Positions 25,785-35,285 are shown, counted from the stretch's first letter. The stretch: DNA of 64,000 nt from Deltaproteobacteria bacterium (GCA_029262375.1 JAJCZM010000038.1:62001-126000), one strand, 5' to 3'. The notes: generated from the sequence alone by a model not told the origin. Made by a program: numbers and translations.

Positions 25785-27488
25785 ATGAAGATGTCGCGTT
25801 TTTGGATAGCCCTCGTCGTCGTGTGCACGCTAGCCCTCGCGGTTTCCGCCCCGTGGTCGAGCAAGCGCACGGTGTACATCGGGGGACCGGTGCTGACGAT
25901 GGACGCCGACAACCGCATCGTCGAAGGCGTGGCCGTGGACGGCGACCGCATCGCGGCCATCGGAAACGCCGAGCAACTGAAAACCTGGGCCGCCGAGAAC
26001 GGAGCCGAGATCGTCGACTTGCAAGGCAAGGCGCTACTACCCGGCTTCATCGACGCGCACGGGCATTTCCCCGGCGAAGGGTTGTACGCGGTGTACGCCG
26101 ATCTCAATAGTCCGCCACTCGGCGATGTTCGCACGATCGACGATCTCGTCGCCACGCTGGCCGAACATGCCGCCGATACGCCCGCCGGCGAATGGGTGAT
26201 CGGAATCTCCTACGACGACTCGCTTCTCGCCGAGAAGCGTCATCCCACTCGCCGCGATCTCGATCGCGCGTCTACCGATCATCCGATCGTGATCTGGCAT
26301 ATCTCACTGCACTTCGCATCGCTCAATAGTGCAGCGCTCGCCCAGCTCGGCATCGACGCGTCCACCAAGGATCCGCCCGGCGGTGTCATCCGCCGCGACG
26401 CAGGAAGCGCAGAGCCGGATGGGTTTCTCGAAGAGAACGCGATCATGATTGTGCGTGAGCTGGGCCCGCAGCCGGGACTTCGCGATGCGTTGGCAATCGT
26501 GCGTGATTGCAACCGTCGCTATCTGAAAAACGGCGTCACGACGGCCCAGTCAGGCTACGCCGATCAACAACTTACCGGCGGACTGCCCATTTTGTCGCGT
26601 CTCGGCTTCATGGACGTACGCTTGATCATCTGGCCCGGCGATACCGTGCAAGACGACATCCTCGACGGTAAGGCCACACTTCGAACCTACGACCGGAACT
26701 GGGTGCATCACGGAGCTGTGAAGCTCGTGACCGACGGTTCGATACAAGGCTACTCTGCCTATCTTACGAAACCGTATCATGTCAGCCCAGGCGACGACGC
26801 CGAGTATCGCGGCTACCCTCGCATGGACAGCAACCAAGTCATGGAACGCATCGCACGCTATCACCGTGAGGGTCTGCAGATCGCCGCCCACGGAAACGGC
26901 GATGCGGCAATCGACAACATTCTCGATGCGTTCGAAGCAGCGCAACGAGCGCACCCGCGCAAAAATACGCGCCACATCGTGATCCACGCCCAGATGGCCC
27001 GCAACGATCAACTCGATCGCATGGCCGAGCTCGGAGTGATTCCGAGCTTCTTTGTCCTACACACGTACTATTGGGGTGACAGGCATCGCGAGACGTTTCT
27101 CGGCCCCGAGCGCGCGGCGCGCATCAGCCCTCTGCGCTCGGCCGGTGAGCGCGGGATTCGCTATACCATCCACGCCGATAGTCCGGTGGTACCGATGGAA
27201 CCGATGCGACTCGTCTGGTCGGCGGTCAATCGGCGTACACGAAGCAATTTCATTCTCGGCGAAAACGAGCGAATCGACACGATGCAAGCACTGCGCGCGA
27301 TCACCATCGATGCGGCCTACCAGCATTTCGAAGAAGACATCAAGGGATCAATAGAACTCGGCAAGCTCGCCGATCTGGTTGTGCTCTCGCGCAACCCACT
27401 CGACGATCCCTCGACGATCGACGAGATCCAAGTCATCGAAACCATCATCGGTGGCGAGACGAAGTATCGACACACGGCGGAGTTCTAA
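25785..27488 (+). CDS. Amidohydrolase family protein (YtcJ-like)
   Basis: This 567-residue metal-dependent hydrolase begins with an N-terminal signal or anchor (FWIALVVVCTLALAVSA). The amidohydrolase metal motif is GFIDAHGHF, preceded by the N-terminal beta-sandwich strand VDGDRIAAIG, and the C-terminal half has HADSPVVPMEPM and LGKLADLVVLSRNPLDDPS. This domain order defines the amidohydrolase_3/YtcJ group of unknown substrate. It lies in a short-spaced run with the sulfatase upstream (9 bp) and the LLM oxidoreductase downstream (9 bp), suggesting one transcript. Extracytoplasmic location is likely. Confidence 0.9.
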   Translation: MKMSRFWIALVVVCTLALAVSAPWSSKRTVYIGGPVLTMDADNRIVEGVAVDGDRIAAIGNAEQLKTWAAENGAEIVDLQGKALLPGFIDAHGHFPGEGLYAVYADLNSPPLGDVRTIDDLVATLAEHAADTPAGEWVIGISYDDSLLAEKRHPTRRDLDRASTDHPIVIWHISLHFASLNSAALAQLGIDASTKDPPGGVIRRDAGSAEPDGFLEENAIMIVRELGPQPGLRDALAIVRDCNRRYLKNGVTTAQSGYADQQLTGGLPILSRLGFMDVRLIIWPGDTVQDDILDGKATLRTYDRNWVHHGAVKLVTDGSIQGYSAYLTKPYHVSPGDDAEYRGYPRMDSNQVMERIARYHREGLQIAAHGNGDAAIDNILDAFEAAQRAHPRKNTRHIVIHAQMARNDQLDRMAELGVIPSFFVLHTYYWGDRHRETFLGPERAARISPLRSAGERGIRYTIHADSPVVPMEPMRLVWSAVNRRTRSNFILGENERIDTMQALRAITIDAAYQHFEEDIKGSIELGKLADLVVLSRNPLDDPSTIDEIQVIETIIGGETKYRHTAEF

Positions 27489-27497
27489 AGAACGACG

Positions 27498-28343
27498 ATG
27501 AAATTCGGCCTAGCCTTGGGCTTGCTTCGCCCCGACATGCATACGGACGCGGCCGAGTGCGCCGACGAACTCGGCTTCGAGTCGCTGTGGCTGCCCGAGC
27601 ATCTGATTTTTCCGGTCGATATGACGGGGTCGCCGCATCCGGGCATCGAGACGCCGCCCGTTCCGCCGCAAACGCCGGTCTTCGATGCGTTCGCGTATTT
27701 GAGCCATCTCGCCGGTCGCACCGCGAAGATCAGACTCGGCACCCACGTTTACCTGCCGGCATTGCGCCACCCTTTCGTGTTCGCACGCGCGGTTCAGACG
27801 CTCGATATCGTATCGAACGGACGCGCCGAGATCGGCATCGGCACGGGCTGGCTTGCCGCCGAGTACGCCGCCGCCGGTGTGGATTTCAAAACGCGAGGTC
27901 GGCGCACCGATGAATGCTTGCAGATCGCGCGTAGATTGTGGACGGAAGAGACCGTCGCCCACGAGGGCACGTTCTATCGATTCGAGGCGGTGAAGTTCGA
28001 GCCCAAACCGATTCAGTCGCCACACCCGCCTCTACACATCGGGGGTGAATCCGAGGCTGCGCTCGCCCGAGCAGTGCGTTTCGGTGCGGGATGGATCGGT
28101 CTGTCCCACACAGCGCGGGACGTGCTTGCGCCAATCGATAGGCTGCGTGCACTCAGCGAGCGCCACGGAGCAGCGCGGCTGCCTGAGATCACCGTGATGG
28201 CGACGCTCAGCGACCGCAGCGAAATGGCAGCGTGGGAAACTGCCGGGGTCGATCGACTGATCGTTGCGCCATGGAAGCGCTCGCGCGACGCAGTCGCAGC
28301 GCTTCGTACATTCGCAGCCGAGTTCATCGGGAAGCCGGCCTGA
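27498..28343 (+). CDS. LLM-class (luciferase-like) oxidoreductase, probably F420- or FMN-dependent
   Basis: This 281-residue TIM-barrel protein has ADELGFESLWLPEHLIFP near the start, RIRLGTHVYLPALRHPF-like strand and loop regions, SNGRAEIGIGTGWLAAEYAAAGVDF and PHPPLHIGGESEAALARAVRFGAGW, the familiar blocks of the TIGR03619-type LLM family. Members reduce or oxidise small organics with F420 or flavin; no F420 synthesis gene is in the window, so the cofactor is open. It lies 9 bp after the amidohydrolase. The stop is followed by a hairpin at 28344-28361. Confidence 0.88.
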   Translation: MKFGLALGLLRPDMHTDAAECADELGFESLWLPEHLIFPVDMTGSPHPGIETPPVPPQTPVFDAFAYLSHLAGRTAKIRLGTHVYLPALRHPFVFARAVQTLDIVSNGRAEIGIGTGWLAAEYAAAGVDFKTRGRRTDECLQIARRLWTEETVAHEGTFYRFEAVKFEPKPIQSPHPPLHIGGESEAALARAVRFGAGWIGLSHTARDVLAPIDRLRALSERHGAARLPEITVMATLSDRSEMAAWETAGVDRLIVAPWKRSRDAVAALRTFAAEFIGKPA

Positions 28344-28361
28344 GCGTGCGAGCGCGCACGC
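28344..28361. terminator. Hairpin between convergent genes (weak terminator candidate)
   Basis: GCGTGCG (28344-28350) and CGCACGC (28355-28361) form a perfect 7-bp stem with loop AGCG, starting right after the LLM stop codon and facing the convergent carboxypeptidase gene. There is no T-tract on either strand. Confidence 0.4.
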
Positions 28362-28384
28362 ACGCACAACGAGCAGCGTCGCGA

Positions 28385-29287
28385 CTAATTACTTGGCGGA
28401 AGCGGCGGCCCCATGGCCGACGCAAGCAGTTCGGGCGCCCGATCGAAGCCGAGCGTCATCAGGCGAGCCGCGTTGGCGTCTCTCGTATGGCTCGAGCGGC
28501 TACCCATCACGACGGCAATCACGCGCACCGAGTTGCGCCGCGCCGTAGCCGCAATCGAAAACCCCGCCAGACGATAGTAGCCCGTCTTCAATCCATCGCA
28601 GCCCTCGTAGGACTTCAGTAGATCGTTGTGACTTCTCAGATCGAACTTGCCGCCGCGAAACTCGCGATACAGCGTAGAACTGTAGTGGAGCGTGAGCGGA
28701 TCCCGGACGACCGATCGCGCAAGCTTGGCGACATCGCGCGCCGTGGTCACGTCGGCGGCTTTCCCGCGACTCGGCGGCAGACCGTGCGGAGAGGTAAAAC
28801 GCGTATCGCGCATGCCGAGTGTGACCGCGCGATCGTTCATCAATCGAACGAAGCCTTCCTTCGTACCGCCGACATGCAGGGCAAGCGCCATGGCAACGTC
28901 GTTGGCCGAATGGATCATCAGCGCGTACAGCAGATCGTCTACGGTGAAGACTTCGTGCTCGGCGAGGTAGACCTGCGATCCGCCGACGCGTGCGGCTTCG
29001 GCGGTTGCCGTGACTTCATCGTCAAGGGAAAGTTCACCGGCTTCGATCTTGTCGAGCACCACGCGCAACGTCATGAGCTTGACGATGCTCGCGGGATAAA
29101 CCGATTTGTCGGGGTGTTCCGCGTACAAGACCTGGTTGGTATCGGCCTCTACGACGATCGCGCTCGAATACGGATCGCTAGAGCCCGCCGCAGTATCGGC
29201 CCAGGACGTGTTCGAAAATGTAAATACTAGGGTCGCGCAACATACTCCCACGAGTGTCGTTGCGGCCAAATGTGCCGATCTCCGCAC
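28385..29287 (-). CDS. D-alanyl-D-alanine carboxypeptidase (penicillin-binding protein 5/6 type, S11)
   Basis: This 300-residue exported peptidase trims the terminal D-Ala of peptidoglycan side chains. After a signal peptide (about 1-30), the catalytic domain shows all three S11 motifs: SxxK in YPASIVKLMT (Ser67, Lys70), SxN in HSANDVAM (near 128) and KTG in DGLKTGYY (near 230). The C-terminal domain of E. coli DacA is lacking, so it is the short form, and no amphipathic anchor helix is evident. It stands alone on the minus strand, convergent with the LLM gene. Confidence 0.93.
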   Translation of the reverse strand: MRRSAHLAATTLVGVCCATLVFTFSNTSWADTAAGSSDPYSSAIVVEADTNQVLYAEHPDKSVYPASIVKLMTLRVVLDKIEAGELSLDDEVTATAEAARVGGSQVYLAEHEVFTVDDLLYALMIHSANDVAMALALHVGGTKEGFVRLMNDRAVTLGMRDTRFTSPHGLPPSRGKAADVTTARDVAKLARSVVRDPLTLHYSSTLYREFRGGKFDLRSHNDLLKSYEGCDGLKTGYYRLAGFSIAATARRNSVRVIAVVMGSRSSHTRDANAARLMTLGFDRAPELLASAMGPPLPPSN

Positions 29288-29313
29288 CAGCCAAGGCCTC
29301 CTCTCCGCTTACC

Positions 29314-29342
29314 GTCGGCGTTCCCGCAGTGGGAACGCCGAC
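29314..29342. other. Perfect 12-bp hairpin upstream of the carboxypeptidase gene
   Basis: GTCGGCGTTCCC (29314-29325) and GGGAACGCCGAC (29331-29342) are exact inverse complements around GCAGT. The hairpin lies between the end of the alpha/beta hydrolase gene and the start of the carboxypeptidase gene, both on the minus strand. No T-run follows on either strand, so operator or leader function is as likely as termination. Confidence 0.7.
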
Positions 29343-29389
29343 ATGGTAACAGCGCGGATTCAGGAGGGCTACTCAGCGAGCAGCGATTC

Positions 29390-31120
29390 TCATTTACTTT
29401 GGTAGTCGAGGTCCGTCGGTTCGAGGCCGTTGATCAACAAGGGATCCAGGTTCGCCAACGCAGCCGCGTTCCCACGCAGCGTCCAGTCGAAGAAATTCTG
29501 ACCGAGATACATCGTCAGATCCTGCGCGTAGCGCCACGGAAGATGACGCGGTTCGCACGCTTCTTCGAAGCCGCCGATTGCCGCGAGTAGCGCGGGAGGA
29601 ACCTCGCAGAAACTCGAGAATGTGAAATGCCCGGCGGCGTTCAGATTCGCCAAGCCCACCACCGAGGCGCCCGAGACCATGTTGTCGAACGCGTACTGCT
29701 GGTTCGTAAGAAACGGCGTCGTCTCGTCGATCGACCCGCCTACAATCAATGTCGGAACCGCAATCCCCGCAAAGAACGCCGGATCGAAGAACGAAGCCGA
29801 CGACGCCGGTGCCTGCGGGAAGATCGACTTGATGCGCGTGTCTGTGAAAGTACCGAGCCCAAATGTTCCGCCGGCCAGAGCGAACGTCGTATAACCGCCG
29901 AACGAGTGCCCCGACATGCCTATGTTGCTCAGATCGAAGGCATTCTCGAAGAAATTGCCGGGCGTGCTGTTGAACGCCGTTGCCTCGTCGATCAGGAAAC
30001 TGATGTCGAGCGGCCGGTTCGTGGCCGGACTCGGGTCTACTTCCGCCTCGGTAAGCGTGTTTCCGTGATGGTCGGGACTGATCACGATGAATCCGTGGCT
30101 CGCCAGAACAGCAGCAAAGAAGAACGACTGAATCCGTGTCCCCTCGTTGCCATGCGAGAACATGACGACCGGGCGCGGGCCGCCGGCTGCCAAAGGAACG
30201 TCGCGAAACGCGGGAATGTCGAACAGCGGAATCCCCAGGATCGAAGCTTCCTCTTCGGAAACACCAATGGTGTCGGCCTCATCGACTGGGTAGTACACTT
30301 CCGTAACGACGGGGCGGGGCGCCGTTCCGGCCACGTTGAGACGCGATGCGTCCTCGAGATTGAGCGTCGTCAGTCCTACTTTAAGAGCGCCCAGTTCTCC
30401 GGACGGCGCCGCGATGATCGGCGGATAGACTCGCTGCGCCCAGTGGCGTCCACGTACGATCGAGTAGTCGGCGAAATCGGCAATCCGATCTTCCAATGTC
30501 GCGCCTTGAAAGACGCCCAGTACGTCGACGCCGTCGAAGTCCGCACCGCATTTCTTCAGAATCGTCGCCTCGACCTTCGCTCGGGTCTTTGCGACTTTAG
30601 CGTCGCGCTTTACCCTATCGCAGCCCTTGCCGAGGATCTCGCCGAGTGAGCATTTCTTGCCGACCGCAGTGGTGACCGTCTTCTGCGCCTTGGTCATCTG
30701 CTTGTACATGTCGGCGCGGCAGCCCAGTTGGTCTTCGGTCAGGCCGCCCTGCGACGTGTTGTACACCGTGGCGTTCATCTCGTAGGCGAACAGGTTACAG
30801 CCATCTTCGATCTGCTGATGGAGATCGACTTGGTCTCGGTAGCCGAGAGCGCGCGCATCGGTAAGCGAGCACGCCTTCAAGATCTTCGAGAAGTTAGAGA
30901 ACGTGATGATGTCGATCTGATCCGGAATCGGCGCTATCTGCTCGCGGAGCAGCTTCGTCCCTTTGAGCATGCATTTGGCGCCGAGCGATCCCGTGATCTT
31001 GGCGCACTTCTGAACCGAATCGATCGCGTGCACCTGCGGTGCGAAGAAGGCACCGGCGACCACCAAAAACAGAAAAACTCGCAGAGCCGGAAATACTCGA
31101 AGCCGGAACGTCATTAGCAA
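29390..31120 (-). CDS. Exported alpha/beta hydrolase (PAF-acetylhydrolase/dienelactone-hydrolase-like) with N-terminal Cys-rich region
   Basis: This 576-residue protein has a signal peptide (VFLFLVVAGAFFAPQVHA). Residues about 30-200 are a Lys/Cys-rich helical region with at least eight cysteines in C-x-K contexts (KCAKITGSLGAKCMLKG; KKCSLGEILGKGCDRVK). The hydrolase domain follows: MFSHGNEGTR (oxyanion loop), the nucleophile elbow GHSFGGYT, an Asp-containing SIDETTPF loop and AAGHFTF with the catalytic His. This resembles secreted PAF-AH/poly(ethylene terephthalate)-hydrolase-like esterases. The N-terminal part resembles regions seen in exported proteins of Binatota-like genomes (from memory). 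Substrate unknown. Confidence 0.82.
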   Translation of the reverse strand: MLMTFRLRVFPALRVFLFLVVAGAFFAPQVHAIDSVQKCAKITGSLGAKCMLKGTKLLREQIAPIPDQIDIITFSNFSKILKACSLTDARALGYRDQVDLHQQIEDGCNLFAYEMNATVYNTSQGGLTEDQLGCRADMYKQMTKAQKTVTTAVGKKCSLGEILGKGCDRVKRDAKVAKTRAKVEATILKKCGADFDGVDVLGVFQGATLEDRIADFADYSIVRGRHWAQRVYPPIIAAPSGELGALKVGLTTLNLEDASRLNVAGTAPRPVVTEVYYPVDEADTIGVSEEEASILGIPLFDIPAFRDVPLAAGGPRPVVMFSHGNEGTRIQSFFFAAVLASHGFIVISPDHHGNTLTEAEVDPSPATNRPLDISFLIDEATAFNSTPGNFFENAFDLSNIGMSGHSFGGYTTFALAGGTFGLGTFTDTRIKSIFPQAPASSASFFDPAFFAGIAVPTLIVGGSIDETTPFLTNQQYAFDNMVSGASVVGLANLNAAGHFTFSSFCEVPPALLAAIGGFEEACEPRHLPWRYAQDLTMYLGQNFFDWTLRGNAAALANLDPLLINGLEPTDLDYQSK

Positions 31121-31231
31121 CTCCTCGTCGCGGCCTTCAGCAGGCCACCGTAACCATCAATACGTAGCAGCGACCGTCGGCTGCGGTAAAGGGCAAATCT
31201 TACGGGAGTTTGGCGCTGTTGCGAACCGGTT

Positions 31232-31633
31232 TCAGGGAGCCGGGTGAACCGTTTGATCGGGCTGATCGGGCATGACTTCTCGCAATACCTCGATGAGGTC
31301 GTCGAGATTGAAGGGTTTTCCCAGCGCAGTGCTGGCGCCGAGCGCCACTGCGGCGTCCAAATACCCTTCTGCGGCAGCTTTTCCGCCGGCTGAGATCGCA
31401 ATGATCGGGATATCCGGCTGTAGCTCGCATGCCGTGGCGATCACCTCGATCCCTTCGATCTCGCCAGGCATCAGGATGTCGCTGATCAGTAAGTCGAGAT
31501 TTTCGCGTTCGAGGACCTGCAACCCTTCGGCGCCGTCGGATGCGGTAATAACCGTAAAACCCAGCCCTTCGAGATGCTCGCGCAGCAGCGCGCGCATGTA
31601 GGCGTGATCATCGATGACAAGTACGGTACCCAA
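31232..31633 (-). CDS. Stand-alone CheY-like response regulator
   Basis: This 133-residue single receiver domain has the acidic pair Asp8-Asp9 (VLVIDDH), the phosphorylated Asp52 (DLLISDILMPG), the Ser/Thr switch (IAISAG) and the conserved Lys in ALGKPF (near 107). All catalytic residues are intact, in contrast to the NtrC-like receiver at 4976. There is no output domain, so it acts through protein contacts. The nearest kinase gene in the window is 25 kb away (56605-58389), so the partner is not known. Confidence 0.92.
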   Translation of the reverse strand: MGTVLVIDDHAYMRALLREHLEGLGFTVITASDGAEGLQVLERENLDLLISDILMPGEIEGIEVIATACELQPDIPIIAISAGGKAAAEGYLDAAVALGASTALGKPFNLDDLIEVLREVMPDQPDQTVHPAP

Positions 31634-31901
31634 TTCGGTTCTCTCGATTCGACGTCCGCGACGCGCGTGCGATCGTCGCGCGGCGCCGTGAACGGTGCTC
31701 GATAATGTAGCAATGTGCGTGCCGGACGCGGCTCGACATCGGCCCGTTACGGGAAAACACGTATTCCCCGCGTTTGTACGGCAATAGCGGCAACCGGAGC
31801 ACGCTAGGAACGCATCTGCTTGGGCGCACGACGCGCTACTGTTTCATCACATTGAGACGATTTCGGCAGATAGTGGCCGAAACCGAGACGCCAACGCGCA
31901 G

Positions 31902-33902
31902 TTATCCGGCGACGCTATCGGGGGCTCGGTCGGTGGGCGCGCCAGCCTTCATTGGATCGGCAAACGGATCGGCAAGGAGATCGGAAGTCTCCTCGCCCTG
32001 CGTACGTACGATGCGCCCGCGGATCCACTCAGCACCGTCGGGGTCCTTGCAGATCTCGCCCGCTCCGCCCGGATGAGCGATGTCGATCCGGTAGCTGCCT
32101 TGCCCGCCCAGCAATCCGGCTGCGGGAAGCTCCATCGCGGCAAGGCAACGCTCGACTTCATCTGCCGGGTAACTGAACTCGCGAGCGACCGTGCGCGGCT
32201 GTCCAACGACTGGGCAGAGCGCCTCGTCGAGGTCGATGACGCGATCCATCTCGGTGTTCAGATCGGCAACGCCGTAGCGCTCGAGCCATGCAGCAACCTC
32301 TCGACGAATCGTCGCGTAGGCGCGCCCAGGTTCTGCGAGCAGCTTCACGTAAACATCGGAACGCCGCTCGTAGACATCCATACGATCCGAAGCGTCGATG
32401 GAGAACTCGGCGAGCAATGCACGCAGGATCTCGCGCAGCATCGCAGCGACCGGAACGCCTCGATCGGCAAGCGCTAGATAACGTGCGGCGAGCGGCATGA
32501 GTTGTCCGCGCGCGAGCATGATGTAGGCAGTGATCAGGAAGTATCCTTCTTCGCCTTCGTCACGTGTAAAGGTGTGGCAACCCACGACGTACTCGCCTTT
32601 CGCCTTGCCGTAGCCCGCCACCGGAACGGCAATCAATTCGTAGCGGTCGCGAAGCTCGTAGAACTCCGTGCCGGGCAGCAGCGTGTATCCGAAGATGTTG
32701 ATGTTCGGAAAGATCGAGAGCAGATGGTCGAGACTGGACTCGAACTGTTGAAGATCGTCGCCCGGTAGGCCCCAAATCAACTCGGCCGCAACCGGAACGC
32801 CCTCTTCGGCCATGGCCTTGACGATCGGCTCATAGTCGTTGGCCTTCATGTTCTTTCGGTTGCTGAGTTCGAGTGCCTTGGGTGTGAGCGTCTGCAGTGC
32901 GAGATGATAGTGCGAGAGCAAGCCTTCGTGATGCAATAGGCGCACGATGCGCTGCACGCGATCGTTGTGATACTTCGACCACGACGTCGCCAACGTGTTG
33001 GGCAGCCCGGTGCGTCGGCGCAGATCGACGACGATGTCGGTCTTCGCCTCGTCTTCGCGCAATGCACCGAAGTTCGAATCGGCCAACCAGATGTCGCGAA
33101 TACCGCCGTCGACCAGCTTCGTCAGATCGCTTCGCACGCGATCGATCGAAAACTGATACATCTTCGTGCCCACGGCGCCCGTTCCCCATTCGCAAAACGC
33201 ACACTTGTAGGGGCAGCCTCGAACGCTCTCGTACGACGCTTGCTCGTAGAGCGGCGCGCCATGCTCATCGCGAAGCGCAATGTAGTCCAGCGCCGAAGGG
33301 AACGCGTCCAAGTCCTGGCGACGACCGCGCGCCTGCGTGCGCACAAGTTCTCCGTCCTCGAGGGTCGCGCAGCCCGTGACGGTCGACCATTCGTCGCTCG
33401 GAAGATCCATCAAATCGGTAAACGTTTCTTCGCCTTCGCCCAGTACGATCAGATCGATCGCTTCGTCGTGAAGAAAGTCTTCGGGCCGCTGAACGTGCGG
33501 ACCACCGGCGATGATGCGGGCTTGCGGCAACGCGCCGCGCACGAGCCTCGCAAGATCGAGGAACTCTGCGACATTCCACGTGTAGCAACTGAATCCGAAG
33601 ACGAGCTCCGCACCGTCGCGTGACGCGCGCTCGGCCGCCGGGCGGATGCGCCGCGGCCAGTCGTCGTCGAGCCAGCGCTCCAGGTCGGCGGCAGCAAGGA
33701 AGTGCACGAGTTCGATCTCGGTCCCCGAATTGTCGGCGCCATAGGTTCGAAAGTGGGCCATCAGGCCGCCAGTGGTGGTGGGCGGAGCGCGGAACTGCTC
33801 CGTATCCATGCTGAAGAGCCAAACTGATCGACGGTTGGGAGCCACGATGTGAAGTCGTTCGGGCCGGCCTGTGAGAACCCGGCGCGAGCAGTCTTGTTGC
33901 AC
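31902..33902 (-). CDS. B12-binding-domain radical SAM protein
   Basis: This 666-residue protein has an N-terminal cobalamin-binding-like domain (residues about 30-180; VFGFSCYTWNVAEFL, IAGGPHVQRPEDFL, LIVLGEGEETFTDL) and a radical SAM core with the cluster motif RGCPYKCAFCEWG (CX3CX2C). Then come LADSNFGALREDEAKT, an LALQTLTPKALELSNRKN block, and about 220 C-terminal residues of unknown fold. This B12-dependent radical SAM class includes methyltransferases and peptide- or lipid-modifying enzymes. It diverges from a P450 gene across 115 bp, so the two may share control. Starts at the GTG near 33845 or the ATG at 33902 are both possible; I keep the longer form. Substrate unknown. Confidence 0.88.
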   Translation of the reverse strand: MQQDCSRRVLTGRPERLHIVAPNRRSVWLFSMDTEQFRAPPTTTGGLMAHFRTYGADNSGTEIELVHFLAAADLERWLDDDWPRRIRPAAERASRDGAELVFGFSCYTWNVAEFLDLARLVRGALPQARIIAGGPHVQRPEDFLHDEAIDLIVLGEGEETFTDLMDLPSDEWSTVTGCATLEDGELVRTQARGRRQDLDAFPSALDYIALRDEHGAPLYEQASYESVRGCPYKCAFCEWGTGAVGTKMYQFSIDRVRSDLTKLVDGGIRDIWLADSNFGALREDEAKTDIVVDLRRRTGLPNTLATSWSKYHNDRVQRIVRLLHHEGLLSHYHLALQTLTPKALELSNRKNMKANDYEPIVKAMAEEGVPVAAELIWGLPGDDLQQFESSLDHLLSIFPNINIFGYTLLPGTEFYELRDRYELIAVPVAGYGKAKGEYVVGCHTFTRDEGEEGYFLITAYIMLARGQLMPLAARYLALADRGVPVAAMLREILRALLAEFSIDASDRMDVYERRSDVYVKLLAEPGRAYATIRREVAAWLERYGVADLNTEMDRVIDLDEALCPVVGQPRTVAREFSYPADEVERCLAAMELPAAGLLGGQGSYRIDIAHPGGAGEICKDPDGAEWIRGRIVRTQGEETSDLLADPFADPMKAGAPTDRAPDSVAG

Positions 33903-34017
33903 TGTCCCCCCGGCATTCCAAGCGAGGCCGCTGCTCGTGCCCCCACGCCTCGCATCGCCTCGCGATTAGGGAGATGATGGCCGAATCGAAATCACCGCGC
34001 CGCAAAGCGAGTGAACA

Positions 34018-35265
34018 ATGACCGACCGAAAACTCGAAGACCTGGATATCATCGGCCTCGATACCTTCGCCGCCAACGGCTACCCCCACGAAGACTGGGC
34101 GTATCTGCGCAAGAACGACCCGGTTCACTGGTGGGACCGAGACGTGAAGCTACCGTTTTGGGCGATCACGAAACACGCCGACATCATCGCCATCTCCAAG
34201 CAGCCGAAGAAGAACCTCAACGAGCCGCGGCTCGCAGTGTTCCCGGCGTACGAGCCGCCGGCACCGGAAGAGCGTTCGGTGCGACAACTTCTCGTCATGG
34301 ACCCGCCCGAGCATGGCGTGTACCGGCGACTGGCGAGCAAACACTTCACCCCACGCGCTGTTCAGCGACTGGTCAGCCAGGTCGAGGTGATCTCACGCGA
34401 GGTCATCGACGAACTCGCCGCGGTGGCAATGGAAGGAGAGACCGACTTCGTTCAGTCGATCGCGGCCAAGCTCCCACTTGCCGTCCTCGCCGACATGCTC
34501 GGAGTTCCTCGATCGGACTGGAAGTTGATGTTCGAATGGACCAACGCACTCGTTGGCGCCGAAGACCCTGAGTACGCGCAGCGAGAAGACGCACAAGACG
34601 GCTTCGGCGACGCCCAAACGCAGCTCTTTACTTACTTCTATGAAATGGCCGAGGCCCGTCGCGGTAATCCGAGCGAAGACATCGTAAGCATTCTCGCCAA
34701 CGCCGAGATAGACGGTGAGCCGATCAAGCCGCTGGAACTCCTTTCGTACTGCCTACTGCTGGTAGTGGCCGGCAACGAAACGACGCGGAATGCCACGAGC
34801 GGCGGATTCGTCGCGTTTCTCGAGAACCCCGGCGAGTTCGATAAGCTACGCGCCAACCCGGAATTGATCGACTCGGCTGTCGAAGAGATCCTGCGCTGGT
34901 CCACTCCCGTCATTCAGTTTTGCCGAACGGCGACTGAAGATTTTCAACTACGCGACAAGACGATCCGTGCGGGCGATTCGATGTGCCTACTCTACCCTTC
35001 GGCCAACCGAGACGAAGAGATCTACGAAGACCCGTTCATATTCCGGATCGATCGGACACCGAACCCGCACCTCGCCTTCGGTGTCGGCGAGCACTTTTGT
35101 TTGGGGGCGCATCTGGCACGACTAGAGCTACGCTCGGTGTTCCTGCAGCTGTCCCAGCGGCTCGAGCACGCCGAACTCATCGGTCCGATCGAGAGATTGA
35201 GGTCGAGTTTTCTCGGGGGCGTGAAGCACGTGCCGATCCGCTACCGACTACGCGAAGCGTCTTGA
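34018..35265 (+). CDS. Cytochrome P450
   Basis: This 415-residue soluble bacterial P450 has the oxygen-binding I-helix AGNETTRN, the K-helix EEILR (ExxR), and the haem loop FGVGEHFCLGAHLAR with Cys361 as the iron ligand. MDPPEHGVYRRLASKHFTPR is typical of the CYP124/125/142-like group that acts on methyl-branched lipids and sterol side chains, so a terpenoid or sterol-like substrate is plausible. No ferredoxin or reductase gene is nearby. It is transcribed divergently from the radical SAM gene. Confidence 0.95.
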   Translation: MTDRKLEDLDIIGLDTFAANGYPHEDWAYLRKNDPVHWWDRDVKLPFWAITKHADIIAISKQPKKNLNEPRLAVFPAYEPPAPEERSVRQLLVMDPPEHGVYRRLASKHFTPRAVQRLVSQVEVISREVIDELAAVAMEGETDFVQSIAAKLPLAVLADMLGVPRSDWKLMFEWTNALVGAEDPEYAQREDAQDGFGDAQTQLFTYFYEMAEARRGNPSEDIVSILANAEIDGEPIKPLELLSYCLLLVVAGNETTRNATSGGFVAFLENPGEFDKLRANPELIDSAVEEILRWSTPVIQFCRTATEDFQLRDKTIRAGDSMCLLYPSANRDEEIYEDPFIFRIDRTPNPHLAFGVGEHFCLGAHLARLELRSVFLQLSQRLEHAELIGPIERLRSSFLGGVKHVPIRYRLREAS

Positions 35266-35285
35266 CCGCGCTGCGCAGGCAAAGC

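Noticed and set aside
29314..29342. Intrinsic terminator of the exported hydrolase gene
   Set aside because: The hairpin is strong but no T-run follows on either strand, so I list it only as a structure of unknown role.
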